Origin: Apiospora phragmitis | Lineage: Eukaryota > Ascomycota > Sordariomycetes > Amphisphaeriales > Apiosporaceae | Direction of reading: 5' to 3' | Assembly: GCA_038363925.1 (NCBI GenBank) | Contig: JAQQWL010000002.1 | Coordinates: forward strand, 4,464,001 to 4,528,000 | DNA: 64,000 nucleotides | Part shown: positions 43,919 through 58,728 of the stretch, piece by piece | Position numbering within the stretch: position 1 is the first letter of the stretch | How the letters are laid out: the number at the start of each line of letters is the position of its first letter | The notes under the pieces: generated by a model | The model's input: the letters and a program-made list of their open reading frames with translations, nothing else | What the model was told of the DNA's origin: nothing | Databases searched by the model: none | Program-made: the position numbers and the translations under genes

Positions 43919-45000
43919 AAGTGAAGGGACTATGAATGTCCCCACGGCCTGGCGCAGCAGAGACAGAAGCGACGCATCACAGCTTGATGTGTTTGACTCA
44001 CAGCGTTTGATTGGTATAGATTATATCATTGTAGTGTAGATAGTCTATAAAGCGGACACCTGTCATGGACTATTACTATATAAGGATTGCAGCCGCCCGT
44101 CAGGGGCATACTTTCTCACTGCCTCGTATAGCCGTTGCACTTTAGTCATATACGCCCAACCTATCAAGATCGTCGGTCCCAGGCTAGCCACAGCCCCAGA
44201 CAGAAGCCCAGGGTCCAGGGCACTATCCTGCATAGCGTTTCTCAAAGCTGCCCTATAGATTTCGACTGCTGTCTGCGATGCAATACTATGCGCACTCTCA
44301 CCAAGCTTATGACGGGCAGTACATAAGGAATGAACTTGCAGCGTCACTGAACCTATCAATTTCACCGTAGCAAGCCTTATCGATGAAGATGCTTTAGACG
44401 CAAGACCTTTTGGCCAAGTGACTCATCATTACGATGGGCGCTAAGGACTATATGCCGCACCACCTCTAGTCGTCCAAAGTGCGGCGGGGATAAATATACG
44501 AGCTACCCTATTTGACTTTTGACACCACCTCGGAGCCAAATAGGGGTAGTTCGTATATCTTTTGGGTGAAGGTCGGATTTCGATGATATCTAACCCTATA
44601 TATCTTCAGGAATGGTAGGATGTCCCGAAAGCGGCATTGCAAGCCTGATTGGTACGCTGATGTGCACATCATAGTTCTGGTTTGGTGCATCGTTACAGTG
44701 TCAGCTAGTGTCAGTCGTTATACCACCACAACTTCGTAAACTTGTCTCCTGCCACAATGTGTTGCGCAATTTTACTATATTAGAAAATTCCAGTTTGTAT
44801 GTCCTATTCCTATATACGCCCTGGCAATCCATGTTGCCGCAAGCGCCGTTTGGGTTTCTGTTTTCCATAAAGCACAGTTAAAAGACTAACTAGACAGACC
44901 TACGAGAGTCCGTAGCGATCGTTTGGGTATCCCTGTTGATTGATAAATCCTCAAATTCCTATTCCCCGTTTACACATTCCCATATCCTTCTTCTTCCCCT
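43919..45000. other. Intergenic with one coding-like frame
   Basis: A minus-strand frame ending at 44063 has no good ATG (first in-frame start-like codon is GTG at 44365). Its translation is amphipathic and protein-like (QTAVEIYRAALRNAMQDSAL, then GAVASLGPTILIGWAYMTK). It could be a 3' exon or a remnant. Nothing else is supported. Confidence 0.35.
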
Positions 45001-47464
45001 TCACTGCCGACCAATCTGGCAAGCCAGATTCCCGATCATGCTGTGCGTCCGGATCGACGACGCGCCCCCGTTCTGGCCCACATAGGCGACCAGCTCGCTG
45101 CGGCCGAGTCCCTGGGTGGACTTGACAACGCGCACGTCCTTGCCCGACACGCCCAGCTTGCCGGCCGTCGAGTCGCCCGCGAGGCTGCCGACCCACGAGG
45201 CCGGGTACTTGAGGCCGATGTCGCCGCTCGTCGACTTGTGCACGGCCTGCAGGCAGTTGAGGGGCTGGTTGGCCAGGCCCGCGGCCGCGGCCGTGTCGCG
45301 GACCTGCTCCAGCGTCGCCATCGCTGTGAGCGTGATGGGCGCGGCGGGTCGGGGTTTGCCGGTGTCCCTCTTGTTGGCGGTGGTGGCGGCGTGCGACAGA
45401 GGAGCAGGAGGAGGGCTGTTGTTGGGTGATGGTGACGACGGCGACGCTGACCAGCCGGCGAACCAGACGGGGTCCAGCACGCGCACGGCCGTGGTGCCGC
45501 TCGTAGTGCCCGTCTCGAGCTGGGCGGGCGAGGTGGCGTTGACACGGCTCGAGTCGAGGACGGGCAGGAGGTCGACGGCGATGTCGCTCGCGGTGCTCTT
45601 GAGGTCGATGCCGGTGCTAAACGCCAGGGCGCCGTGGATGCGGCCCGAGGTCGACTTGAGGTCGACCAGGTACTCGCGGATGGGCATCTGGGCGAGCTCG
45701 TGGATGGGCTCGGCGGCGCTGAGGGCGCCCGACACGGTGCTCAGCGACAGGACGGCGGGCTTCGGGTCCGCCTCGAGCACGGCCTTGGGCGCGATGCTGG
45801 CCTGGACGCTGCCCGCCGTCGCGTGCAGGCCCAGCAGGTCGTACAGCGGCCACGTGCCGCCGATGTTGCCGGCCACGGTCTGCACCTCGATCAGGCGCGA
45901 GTCGAACTTGTATGTCTCCTTGGCCGGGACGAAGATGTAGTCCCTGACGGCGGTCATCGGCGACTTTTCGGCTGCCGTGTAGGTGCGGGCCTTGTCGGTC
46001 GCGGATACGATGTCTCCGAGGTCGCTGACTAGTCTGGTGTACTCGGCCACTTTTAGAGACAGGTCATCAAGGGTAAGGATGTCCAGGTGCACCGTTTTGA
46101 TGCCCATTTCCTTGAGCTCGGCGTTCTCCGGGACATAGATGGTGGCACGCATCTCCATGCATGGGCGCAAATCCGGGTTGGAGGATGTAGTGTGTTTGGG
46201 CACGGTCACCTTCATCATCTGGTCCGCCTCGTCTGCGTTTACATCCACCCGCAGGTCGGGATCATTGGTGACAATCTCCAGAATGACGCGGGGGTTGCCG
46301 GTGCCGTCCACTTTCCGTACGTTGACCTGGCCTGCTATGCTGACGTCGTCGTGGCCCTTGTGGAACGCCATTTCCTCGACGAAGGAGAAGTATTTGTCCT
46401 TGCTGAAATCGACGGCCATCATCTGTTCGGGAAACCGGAACGTCGCATTCTTGCAGTGAGTTGACTCCAGGGGCTGTAAAGCCGGGAGATCTGGGTGCGG
46501 GGCCCCTGGCGGTGGCGGGTCAAGCGGCGCTTGGTCTGCGGGCTGCTTGATCGGCACCGCGGGCGATGGTCTAATTGTGTTCTGCACCATTGTGTTAGAT
46601 ATCTGGCGTAGCGGTATTGAAGAATGTTGGTGGAGGTTAGGTGAAGCTTACGCCCTTATCGTCCTTGACCACTCTATATGAGCTTGCCAGAAAGCCCATG
46701 CTCGCAATGAGTAACACGGTCGCAAGTAGCGTCGTACGCCAAGTGGCCCATGCGGGCAACCGCCTTCTCACTCGTTGCTTCCAAGCTGGTCTGACACTCT
46801 CCTCGTCATTGGGTAACCCCATACTCTCGGGGTCCCGGCCGAGTAACCGCTCATCCTCGATGCCCATGTTAGCGGATGAGAATGTGCTGTAGTTTCTGGC
46901 CTGATTGGTCGGGCTTGTTGGTGAAAGAGGGGATGTCGGCGATGGAGTATAAGCCGGAGGGGCGTCCGAATCAACAGATGCCGAACGTCCTCGAGAGGAG
47001 GGTAGGCTTCGTAATGGCCGTCGTGATGCTGCTGCTGCTACTACTACTGAAGCTGAAGCTGAGGATGACGACGGATTGTACGCCGACGTGGACAAGGGTG
47101 TGCGCGGTGTGAAGATGGGATACGTAGACTGGGTACGTGTCGATGGAGCAGTCGCGTGCTCGATGTGAGAATAAGAATGGTCTCCAGGCGAAGAAGCATT
47201 GCCAAGGGGATGCCCTTGCCGTCTTGTATTTAAAGCTGCGACCCGGTCCTGCTCGACCTCGCGCTCCTTCGACTCAGCGGCCATCTCTGGCTGCTGCCGC
47301 AGTAACGTGGGGTCAGGGACCATGACATTGGGGACGCTAGGGACTCCATGGGACGAGGCAGACGCTGTGAAGTAGCCGTCGGAGGGCGAGTGCTCATCCC
47401 CGTAGTCGTCGCTTTCGGATTCGTCGAAAGCGCGGCCAGAGTAGAGGTTGTCGGAATAAGGCAT
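45001..47464 (-). CDS. Single-pass membrane protein with adhesin-like beta-rich ectodomain
   Basis: Two exons, 47464-46652 and 46581-45001; the intron GTAAGC...GTGCAG joins in phase 0 and gives about 797 residues. Residues 1-240 are cytosolic, disordered and Ser/Pro-rich (MPYSDNLYSGRAFDESESDD). They include DAPPAYTPSP and the recurrent ARNYSTF and ERLLGRDPESMG motifs of this fungal family. One membrane helix, TTLLATVLLIASMGFLA, follows at about 244-262. The large outer part is built of repeated beta-strand units with the phrase STSGDI/STVSGAL/STSGRI/STASDI, resembling the DUF4097/adhesin-like solenoid fold. A Pro/Ser-rich linker sits near 660-690. The ATG at 47464 was chosen because upstream codons in the same frame are not family-like. 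The function is unknown; a cell-surface or wall-contact role is an inference. Confidence 0.75.
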
Positions 47465-50400
47465 GGTTGTGGGCGTTTTGTCTTGCTTGAAACAAGGCTT
47501 GGCGGAGGGTCTCCCCGGGGCTGAAACTATCGCCAAGCGATGCGTGAAACAAATGCCCGTGTGATCGCAAAGAGGCGATACAACTCTATAGATAGCCAAT
47601 TCAAATCAGAGTCTTCAGTTGCTTGTTTCAAGTTTCATTAATAAGAGCTGATGGGGGCTTCGAGATTTCAATGTTGGTGGTAGCCAAGATGTGAGGCGAA
47701 AGTCAGATCAATCCCGATGAAATATACATCCAGACAGACATCAGCTCAGGGTGTCATTGACAGAGATATCGGCGTACCGCCCGATCTAGAAGCATTCCGA
47801 TACGATGCTGCAAGGCTAATGTAGTCATCATCAAGATAGAGACGAAGCATTCGTAAGCCTCTGTCTGAACTCGGCAAGACGTTGGAAAACATCGAAAGGC
47901 GGGCGCCAAGAGTACTTCAAAGACCACTGAAGCAGAGGTTGAAACCGATGTATCTCCATTCGTGAACATGGGACGGGCCTGCGTATGTCAATCGCATCTT
48001 ACCATGCGAAAAAGGAAGCTCAATGATACCCGGCTTGCGTGCTATTGGCCCGACTTGGCTCAACGTCGAGCCGTGATTACGGAACCCACCATCTTCCCTT
48101 CCCGCATTCTGCGCAACCTGCCAGATTGGATGTCGCCATGCCAGCGGAGCCAACCCCCCTCCCGAGTCTGCAGCTTGGTTGCCTAGATGTCGTAGGCAGG
48201 TGACGACGACTTGGTGGTTGTCAAAAGTACGTTCCCCAACGTCACGACACTTGTGCATGCAAAAGCCAAGGCTGATATTTGTTATATTCTGGTTTCCAGC
48301 AGCCAGCTAGTCAGACGTATAACAGATTGAAGGGTCGCATTAGAATAGCTTACTCAGCCAAGACGAGATATACCTTGGCAGTGACCAGCAGATGCAACTT
48401 GTGTCTTAATACTACTAGAATTGATATCGGTTTCACTAGTCACTGGATGTAACACCGCGAAGGCTCAGGCTCAGGCTGAGATTATAACCGACCTACACAA
48501 TACAGGTACTTGCAGTGTGTAGTAACTAACGTTACAATATATCATAGACACGGGGGTCGCCCATGACACTGACAGCTACAAGAAGGAAGCCAGTCAGCAA
48601 CGTCGAGCCATAGTCGAGCCATCTCAACACCTCACTGGCACATCTCTGGCATGCATGCCCTTATTTGTACCAGACCAACCTAAGCTTGAGGCATCAATTG
48701 TAGAGTCAGACATTGCTCATGTTATAAACTCATGTGAACTTAACTCTTTGTAGATCCTGCTTCCTTGGTCATGGAGATGAAGACATGGCCACCTTGCCTC
48801 GCGATCCCAACCTCTTCAGGGGTTATGTCACCTAAGAATGTGGATTTTAATGCCTGGCACCGAGTGATTCGTTATATGATTAATCCAGGTTGTTCTCACA
48901 ACTTGGCATATAGCCGGAAGCGTCCCTTGCCCCAGGTGTGTTCTTGGCAACAGCCGATTTCACGGGCAAGAAAGCTCATCCCGGTAAAGAACGTTGATTG
49001 AAGAGATTCTTCGTGGACATGTATGTGCCGGCCGAGGCTTCCAACTTCACCCGTCGACTTCACGAGTTTGCCATTCCCTTGGGTGCACCTACTTATCACA
49101 GCAACCAGCCTAGGACTGTACCTGTAGTTAGGAGAAGATTGGGTGAGCTTTGGAGAAACGACCCCTGGCTCTTGGCGTAAGTCCTGCCATTGATATTGAA
49201 ATGAGAGAATGAATTCCAAGCCGTATTGCTATGGTTGATGCTGGTCGTCGAGTCATTTTGGTGCAAGGCCTTATTTCCTACCTACCTACCTAATCGGAGC
49301 TCACCACAACTCAAGCACCCCAGAAGTCATGTCCGCTTCTGGGGCTGGTTACCAGCTGGGCTGCAGCTGAGCGATGTCCCAGCGGCACGGCGCGGCGGCT
49401 GGACCGGACTGGTGCAGGGCCGAGCTGCCTGTTGGGTAAGGTCCTTCCATTTTTCACCTCTAGCAGGGTATATAGAGACTCGTGCATGCCAGGCCGTACA
49501 CATTGAAGTGTATATTAGACAGAGATAGTTGTCATGGCCCCTCTACTAATTTAATGTTGTTGTGAGGAATGTCGAGGACTATCATCGGTTGGTTAGCTCA
49601 TTCGTCTTTGCCCCTATGCAGGGCGGCCACGATCTCGATCTTCAAACGAGGGTATCGTATTCAGTTGCTAGTTGCTCAACGTATATCGAGAGCCCGGATG
49701 TTTATCTCCGTCGTGCCCGTTATACTCGGACCAGATGAGATATACTATTGAATATTGGTACGATATCGAGGATGTTGTTGTCTTGGTACCAAGACTCACT
49801 AGCAAACCCATCTCATCTCCCGTCTACTCACATAATATGGCACTTGTTGATACTCGCTCTAGACACTAGTAATTGGCTTATCCGTACTATAATCATGATG
49901 CCAAGGGATACCTATTGTTAATGAATAAGGACTTGTCCTCCGGAAGCGGATGCGGAGAAGGGCTTGCGATTAGCCATGGCGTCTAGAAGACACCTAGGGT
50001 TAGCTGGTTGGCCTACCTGCCTTTAATCCTCCCACCCTAGAAACCAGGGAAATCGAACACAAGAACAGGCTTATCGCGGGTGTATTCTTCCGCGAGGGAG
50101 AAGTATGGTCCGTCGCGGAACGGTCCTTCCTGATCCAGCAGCTCCGAATGTACTAGAGCATCCAACCCGCCTCTGGGGCCCCGGGTGTCTAAGACTATCG
50201 ACATCGTCTATGGCATAGTCGGTAGCTAGCTATACTTGACTCCACAGGAGTCCTGTCGTCATCGAGCTGCTGCCGACGAGCCGAATCCCTCGGGGCTAAC
50301 TTGCCTCGGGGAATAGTTGTCGCGAGATTAGCTAGGCGGCTGCCCGTCGCCGCGACACCATGGCCTGCGGAAACACTGATATCTCCGTTGACATGACTCC

Positions 50401-53320
50401 TGAGAACGAGGTGCCAGGGTCTTGGCGGGACCTTCTCATTGGAGAACATACGTGTGAAAAGTCCCCGGCCTGATGCCTCCGAGGGGAAAGAAGAAGACGT
50501 GCGACCCTTCTAAACTTGTGAGTCGTCTATAGGGCTCTGAAGCCGTTTACATGAATCCCTAACCCCTCCCAGGACTGTCTTCATGAGTCGAGGAACTCGC
50601 GTCCGCGGGCCTCGGAGAAGAAGGTTCCGCCTTCGGCAGCGATGTTGCCGAGCTGGGGGAAATGCAGCGCCCGTGCCAAGAGTGTCTGGGGACTCTCAGA
50701 GCCCCCCACGCCAGCCGGCTGCAGCGGGAGCATATCTGATGGGCGGCAGCGGACGAGTCGCGCCTCCGGCTCTGTCATCACAAGCTCGTTCTGTTCTAAG
50801 GGAATGGGGTCCGACGAGGGCGCGCTGCAAGATAACGCCCATCACCCTGGGGAACCGCAGAGCCTCAATCATACGATTTCAAAAGATGCCCCTCATCCCC
50901 ATTTGACTCCACAGCGAATTGCCCGAAGACACCACGACCCGAGTTTGGCCTGCCACTCCAAGAGCTCGGTGGGGGTGATGAGTAGATAGTATGTATCTCG
51001 CACAACTTTCTGCCGTCTACCCTCGGACATCGCCAATCTCCTACCAAAGATTGCATGCCCTATTCGGTACCGTGTCATTGGGCTGGGAATTGGAAGGGTG
51101 GGCGAGTCACTCTTTTCTGACATCACTCAGCCCAGCTCTGAGGCCGCCACCTAGGGGCTCGGGAATAACGGCTCTCTTTCCCCCCTACTCATTAGTGCGA
51201 GCAACGTTGCCGCTCCCCAGCTGATACTTTCGCTAGACAGGCAGGCAGGCAGGTCTTGCAGGATTCAGGGGTCTGGCCAAGACATGTAGCCAAAAGCCTC
51301 TACTGTGGAGTGTTCTGGGAGGGCGGTATGGGGGGCGGGTGATCAACAACTACCAGCCAGCCCTATCGGTTCGGGGTTTGAACCACCCCGAATGAGCGAG
51401 GACACGGGCGCTCAGGGAGGGCGCCAGTCGTCCAAGGAAGGGCTGCTGGGTTCATGACAGATCCCACATTTTGAAGGCTGCCCGTGAGGGTGTCCTCGGT
51501 GTAGTTGAAAGCCGGGCTGTCACAACCGGCAGTCCGTTCCCGAAAGGGCAATGCCAATGGTGCTGCGTAGCCTAGCCTTAGCCTCAGTCCTTCTTCAACT
51601 GGTTCTGATATTAGGCTTTTCGCCTTAATGGCATGCGGGTGCGGGTGTCTCGGAACGGCGTGAACGGTGAAGGGGTCGCAAGGAGGGTACGGGGATGGTC
51701 TAGCAGAAAGTGTAAAAGTAGTTGGTGAACCCTGACTTTTTTTTGGGTAGCTGGCTGCCCATTGGCCCTTCCTCCTTCTTTTGGCAAAGGAACCCGCCTA
51801 CGATGATGGCATAGTGAGCAACCTGCATCGCCTTATTCTCCCAGAGAGGTGGAACCAAAGGCTATACCGTCCGTGGAAGTCACCTCCCCAGATGATTACT
51901 CATGTGTCAAAGGGCGTAGTGTGAGACCGGTCGGAGCTGGTGTGCCGATAAGGTTTGGTCTGGCCCGGGGCATACAGCGGCGCTGGGCTCTGGCGCCTCG
52001 CATCAAAACTGGTTTCACCGTTACGTGCCAACGGGTGGGTGACGGAAATGAGACCCGATTACCAGGTGACGATGGCCTGGGCGAGTTACTATTGGCATGA
52101 TGCTTCGCCACTCGCGTCGCCAATATACCAACACGCAATTCACGATAGCCGGTCAGGGGTAAGGTAGAGTTTGCGAGCAAGACATTCAAAGTTTATGTTG
52201 TTGACATCCTCAAAAGGCCCAGACCTGAATCCAGACCGCGACCACGGTGGCCGTGGTGGGAAGCTTTGAGACAATAGTCGGGAGACCGAAGGATCATGCG
52301 TGTTCTCCCGCTGTCGTCACCTTCGCTCCAGTCGATAACCCCCTTATGCCACGACCCGACCCGGATCTGCACGGTATGTGACCATGAAAACCACACTAAC
52401 AAGAGAAAGTACCGTTGAGAGAGACCGCCAAGCTTTTCGTTGGGAAGACAAGCAGGCCGGACACAAGACGGATATGACCTGTCATATCTGCATGCCCGCT
52501 CTCATACAACGGAGTACACCCATGCTTGCTGGCCAAGACACGCCGTCTGGATCCCCGGGATGCGCTCACTTGTTTATCTTGACATAAGTATCCATACACA
52601 ACATTGAGCTGGAGCGTTTTGATTGGCTTTCACGGACCTGTACAGCGAAGCGAAGAAAAGAGTATCGTATCATTCCCCACGGTATAGTTCCGGACCGGGG
52701 ATAATAGCTTTAACCGGACGGCAAGTGGAGGCCTGGGGAGTGGGTGGTGGTTCGATCACGTTATGGTTAATTCATACTGATGAGCGACCACTCGATCCCG
52801 GAGATAACAGAAGGCACTGAGCTGTGTGATGGGGGAAACATGGCATGATTTGAAGAACCGGCTTCTGGTCTGGACCCTGTGCTTTGCCGTCAATGCCGTG
52901 TAGCATCGGCGGCGGCGGCGGCCACTATCTTGTGATGGCACTTATACATACCCAGCGTTTGGCAATGGCCGAACGACATCACATCATCCTAAGTTCTGTC
53001 CGGGTCGGCCGGGAAGACTACCACTGGTTCTGACTGCTGGACAAGCCGTTCTATTCGTCCGTATGCCGCCCAACGGCCACGACAGCTTACAAATGCGATG
53101 GCGACGACTCGGGCAGCCCAACGTAATATCGGGTAGTTCCCTTTGGGCAGCACAGCAGTCTATACTGGTGGCACACGCATAGTTCGGGTCTATAGGCTTA
53201 GCATATCATGTATGTGACTTCCCTACAAGCTTCATTGGATGAGAACGGACAGAAAGGGAAGTAGCCAATGGAATATTAAGGTACGCAGGTCAGACATGCC
53301 CATTACCCGCACACACTGAT

Positions 53321-53341
53321 GGTGTGTGTGTGTGTGTGTGT
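53321..53341. repeat. (GT)n microsatellite
   Basis: Uninterrupted GT run of about ten units, intergenic. Confidence 0.9.
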
Positions 53342-56300
53342 CTGACTGTCTGCATATCGAAGCGTCTTTCTTTAACATGTTGTGTCCGTATGACGATGAC
53401 GAAACTCACGCGCATGCCAAGCCCGTCACTTCCACCTGTCGAATCTCCATCATCATCATCTTCATCAGCTGCCACCCAGCACGTGAAACACGTGAGCGAC
53501 AGAAATGTGGATTGCCTGCTTGCTGAGTTTGGGAAACTACTACTGCTATAACACCGATATGGGTGTTGTCGTAGGCTCCTGCGAAAGCTCTACTGCATAC
53601 TTACTTGGCGAATCGGATCAGGCATGCTTCTCGTCGACATGCACAATGAACGAACGAGGTCTCAAGAAGAAAGGATCGATCGATAATGGGGCTGGCTCTT
53701 TGAGAGAATGTAGCCCCCGGGTTCTTTCTGCTGCATCGCATCGAGAAGGTAGTTAGTTAACCCTACAGATGGAGAGGAGTGATCGATCGGGATGATCCTC
53801 CCCGCGCGAGCGACCCTATTTTCTCAGGCTGCTTACTTCTTCTGCTGCTCAGTCCACATCTTGCGCCCTGCAGGTCGGACGACCAATAGTTGAAACACAT
53901 GTTTAATCTATCCTTTCTGTGGCCGAGATGGAGAACAGCTGCAACACGGAAAGGACAGCCGCTGCGGCGCTACTGTAGGCGTGCTACAATATGTGGTGCA
54001 CTACCTGACCACAGGCTAGAGATCCCAAGTTTCTATGACTGATGGCTTACTACTTGTACCTGAGCTATTTATGTAATACTATTTTATAATATGGGAAGAT
54101 ACGGTTCTATTCTTGCGTTTATTAGAGGGTAAGGTGGTACTCCGTACGTGTGGAAAAGCAGGCGACGAGGGAGCAGGAGAGGGGAAAACAAGACCCCGTT
54201 AAGAGTCGACAGGGCGGCTGGTGGAGAAAAGCGACGGTAACACCAAATGGGCAGAGATCCGTAGCTGGGGCGGCGGCTAGCGCCAGCAGCAGCAGGGCAG
54301 TCCAAGGGCAGTCAGGCCATGAGGCTGCAAGCCTGCCACGGAATGGAGAGGTCTCGACTCTTTGGGCGTGCAGCTGCAGGAGAGAGGCGGCCAAGCGATG
54401 TCAGCCAAGGCAGATAACGGATGCAGAGTGGATCGGCGGGCGGCAGAAGTCTGAAGATTTGACGTGGAAAAGATGGATCGTGAATTTTTCTTTCGCTCCC
54501 CAACCCATACACCTGCATGCCCAGAGAAAATAAATGTTCGTGGATACAGACTATTGTACTACACAGTTGTCCACTACGGGGATCAAGCCCATACCCGCTC
54601 ACTCACCACCTAACCGAAGTAGGTACTGTGCGTTGTATAACAGCCGGTTCCCATCGATTGTTGGTTTTGCGAATCTGACTTATTATTGATCACCGCAGAA
54701 GAACCATGTCGGAGAGAGAAGGCAAGCGACCGACAGACCAACCAGTGTCGGAGAATATCCATGCAGTAGAGCTGTAACCGAGTTGACGTTCAACATGTAT
54801 AGCGCTTACGCTGTGATGAATCAGGCAAACGAAGCTGGCCAATCACCAATTGAGTTTGGATGTCTGTCAGACTCTGCCTACCCTGGTGTAGTACAGATTA
54901 GAATCTCTCAGCAGAACTCTCAGCTGGCCATATCAAGCCTGCTCTGGGCCTGACAGTAATAAGGCTAAACGCCGAGGCGGCACTGTGCTTACTACGTACT
55001 GGCAGTAGTCTGGGGCAATCTTCGGACGAGCCTTATATCATACCATCACGAACGATCATCTGTCCCAATGGCAGACCGTGCTGGTCCTGTTACTGACTGG
55101 CCTTGCCATTGGGCCCTGCTGTCTCATCCGGAGTGCGTGACTAATAAAAGTTGGGTCTTTGGTGAGCGAGAGAGAAAACAACGACTCAGCCAGGCCAGCC
55201 AAATCTTGCTGTTAGAGCGCTTGCTGTATTATCGTAAAGTCAAACGAGTGAGATTGATCCGATGTCGCAGCCCTGGGTCGAACCCGCCGCTGACTGGAGT
55301 CCAGCGTTGGGCAGGCAGATAAGAATGGGATGAGAACGAAGGAAGGGCCTGTGTCATCGAGAATTGACGATGAACATTGAAAGGTTTATCACCGGTATGC
55401 GCGGGGATACCTGGTTGTCATGTCTCACTCAACAGCCGTTTGCCAGCCTAGTAGTAGTCATGGGACCACATAGCTCGCGATGGACCCGCGAAGATGTTGG
55501 TAGCAGAGACATTTCCACTACGGATCAGCCAACCCAGCCAACCCAGTCGATAGAGACCCAATGTTCTATGTACATACTGTGGATTTCAGATAAGGCTTCT
55601 TCTGTTTGGGAACCCTGATTCGGACAGCAGTGGTTGAACCCTACCTGGCCCTACCTGCGTGCAAACAAAAAGTAGAAACAAAGCAGCCACCGCAAATCCC
55701 ATATCGAAAGTTTCAAAGAGTTCGGCCAGCGCACGCCCGTCCTTTGTTTCACGTCATGAGGGAGAGGGGGCGGAGAAAGTGTATCACTTCACCTGTGCAC
55801 GTGTGACATGCTGGATCGGATCGATATCACCACTACCCCGACTCCCCGACGATTTCTCATCTTTCAGCTCGGTTGGCGCGGGCAGAGCTAGGGGTTAGTT
55901 CCGAGCTGACGACGAGGATTAGGGCAAGGGGGAAAGGGCTCATCAAGGATATCGTGAATAAAAAAAGCAACACGGCGGTGTCGTGTTGGAAGAATAGGGA
56001 ATAAAATAAAAATACTACCGGGATCCCTTGCTGGCCGGCATGCCCGGCGGACAGCGACACGCGCCAAAAGCTGATGATCGACTGGCCCACAAATAATGGA
56101 AGGCCTGCAAGCTTCTAGAAGCCGCACAATTTTCCAGAATCGTTCTAGAAATCTTCTACGGCGTTTCCGCATCCGAGCACAGACTTTCCGAGGTACGGGT
56201 GGCAGGAGGTGGTCAGACTCTAGGTTAGAAGGGAGGAATTACCTCTCTTCAGTATCAGCCCGGTCTCCAATCGTCCAAATCCGTCGACGAGTTATTGATT

Positions 56301-56628
56301 CCTTTCAAAATGGCATCCATGCCAGCGCGCCTAAACTAAGAAAATTAGGCGGCTAAATTTTCGATTACCTGCTGGATCTCGATTCGATTGTCCATGAAGC
56401 ACCAAAAATTGACGCTGCATCAAACCAACTGCACAAGGATCACGAAACAGCCACTAGACCTTTCAAACAAAAGATCTCGTAAGCTTCGTGTTGGGCTTCT
56501 AACCCCGGACTGTAATTCTTGCCACAATGGCGACTGAGCGCGGCCTTGGCTTCATGATCGGTTTTTTTTTTTTCTTTTTTTTTGACAGGCATTTGACACG
56601 CGGGTCAGCGGTCCGACTCTGGGCGATG

Positions 56629-56664
56629 GATGCGGTGGATGCGGTGGATGCGGTGGATGCGGTG
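56629..56664. repeat. 9-bp minisatellite, four units
   Basis: Four perfect tandem copies of GATGCGGTG, encoding Asp-Ala-Val repeats in one frame, just after a poly-T tract (56562-56583). A frame starting MATERGLGFMIG at 56527 runs through both, but the poly-T makes it an unlikely protein. Confidence 0.9.
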
Positions 56665-58695
56665 GAATTTCCAGCAGAGTTGACGGGAGTTAGTGAGCCT
56701 CCCACCTCCATGGCTGTAAGGTACACATGCCTACCTGTCACAGCTATCCGGCCCCCTTTACAGCCGTGCAGTGCAGTACGTATGCAGTGCTCCGTTCATG
56801 ATGTGTACAACGGATTCAAGACGTTCTGATCGGTGGCTAAGATCGGCCTTGCTTATGACTGACTGTACGGCACTGGATCTCGTCTCCACTAGAACAGAAA
56901 AAAAAGGACACGATGCTGTCAGGCAGGATTCCTGCATTACCTGAATGGGGCGCCTGAATTCGTCTTGAGGAGCACGTGGGCAGGCTCTCCTTTGTCAGCC
57001 CACTTGCACTATACGGAAGCGACGTTCGTGGGTCCATACTTGCAGGAATCGTGCGATGGCGATTTCGTGTCGGTCTACATTTGACGTCAGGCCTTCTCTT
57101 TTGAGAAAGAGAAGCCAGAAAATAATAATTACATACCTCCCAAAGCAGCAGCTAGAAGACAATTTACCGGAAGGTGACCACTTGCTCACTGTCCCGCTCC
57201 CCGCTCAGGCCCGCGGCCGGCTGCTACTTGGGTCTAGGACTCTAGGAGCCTAGTGGCCTGGGGCGAGGGCTTCAGCTGTGTGGAAAGTCAATTGATCTTC
57301 AGCTAGCGAACGTCTTCTGCCCTATTGCGTAGGTGAGTATGTAATGTTGGTATCAGTTCTGGAGGCTTGATATTCGATGGCAGTGGAAATAAACAATACG
57401 TTCAAACAAGCACCCCTTGATAGTCCAGTTGACTCGAATTGCTTTGCTCCTGCATACTCCGTTCTTGGCAGTTACTTTCCTAAGAAGATTACGTCGCCCG
57501 AGAACAGCAATAAATGGATTCGGTACAGCACACTACTGCAAGTTGATTCACTTTTAGGGGATAGATCATAGGAACCGCCAATGATGCACCGTCAGTAGTT
57601 GAAGCATTGGATGCTGGGGCCCCTGAGACGCTGATCATAGTTTGGTAGCTTCGGTCATGTCTCGAAAAGAAGAGCCATCGAAGCCGAGCAGAAGAAGGAG
57701 CATGTAAGCTGTATGGCATGCATGCAGGGCTGACGATCTTCTCCTCCAAAACCCCGTAGTCGTCAGTCGTTAGGCCGTTCATTCAGATGACTTCTTGAAG
57801 CCGACAGTTTGGGCATGGCCTAGGTTACATACTAGGTATTGGGACTTGGACGTAGTCTGGTTGGGCTGCACGCTGCTTTCTGAGTTGCTGCTGTCACGAA
57901 CGACATTGGCGTTGGCTTTACCCGAATACATACGTACACCACCCACGAGAGCAACCATCACATCATGTCCAATGATGCAATTTAGCGTGGCTTCTCGAAG
58001 CATTCCCGAGCGCTTCTCATAGGGTGTCAGACTGACAGAGATGCGCCCCCTGATAAAGTGCACACGCGATATTCCTTACTGGCGTTTGTCTCCCACACAC
58101 CCCAATCCTGGGCCAACTGCCGGGGTGGGCAAAGGCAGAGTTGTCAACTGCTACATGTACATACTGTGGCCGTCCCCTCCGACCCACAAACATGGAAGAA
58201 TCGGCCCATCTTCAGCCAAATGTCTGATCATCGATCTGGAATTCCCCAAATCGAATGGCTTACCTGGTCGACAAGGTCAACACGATGCAGCACACAAAAC
58301 CACATGTCTCACTTATTTCTTGTTTGGTTTGCGGCCGTTACTCTCTTCAGCAATGTTATCGCACCACCACCACCGAACCGGTACTAGCCATTTGGGGGGT
58401 AAGTCGCACATGATTGGCACGGGCGGTTTAATGAAGTGTTTGTCGCTCTGCCAGCCCAGGAGCCATTCACTGGCTGGCTGTGTGCTTGGCTCAACGGCTA
58501 TGCGCTGGGGGGGGGAGTGGGCATTGACGACTTCAATCTAAAGATAATTTATAACCGACCACTCAGGAGAGCGGGCGGAGTGAAGTTGTATATCCCGGCT
58601 AGGTGGGTATCGAAAGGGCCGCAAACGCGGAGGCTCAGAACAGATAGGAAGGTTACAATATCTCTCTCTCTCCAGTTATGTGCCGGCGGGATCTT

Positions 58696-58728
58696 CGTAA
58701 GTAAGTATGTAAGTATGTATGTAAGTCA
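58696..58728. repeat. GTAAGTAT-type microsatellite
   Basis: Irregular tandem tetra/octanucleotide tract built from GTAA, GTAT and AGTAT units, intergenic. Confidence 0.8.

Noticed and set aside
51370..51392. Perfect inverted repeat TTCGGGG...CCCCGAA containing a B-box-like sequence
   Set aside because: The flanks do not form an acceptor stem or other tRNA arms; a single hairpin without context.
55262..55300. B-box-like GGTTCGACCC on the minus strand
   Set aside because: The T-stem does not pair and no cloverleaf arms are present.
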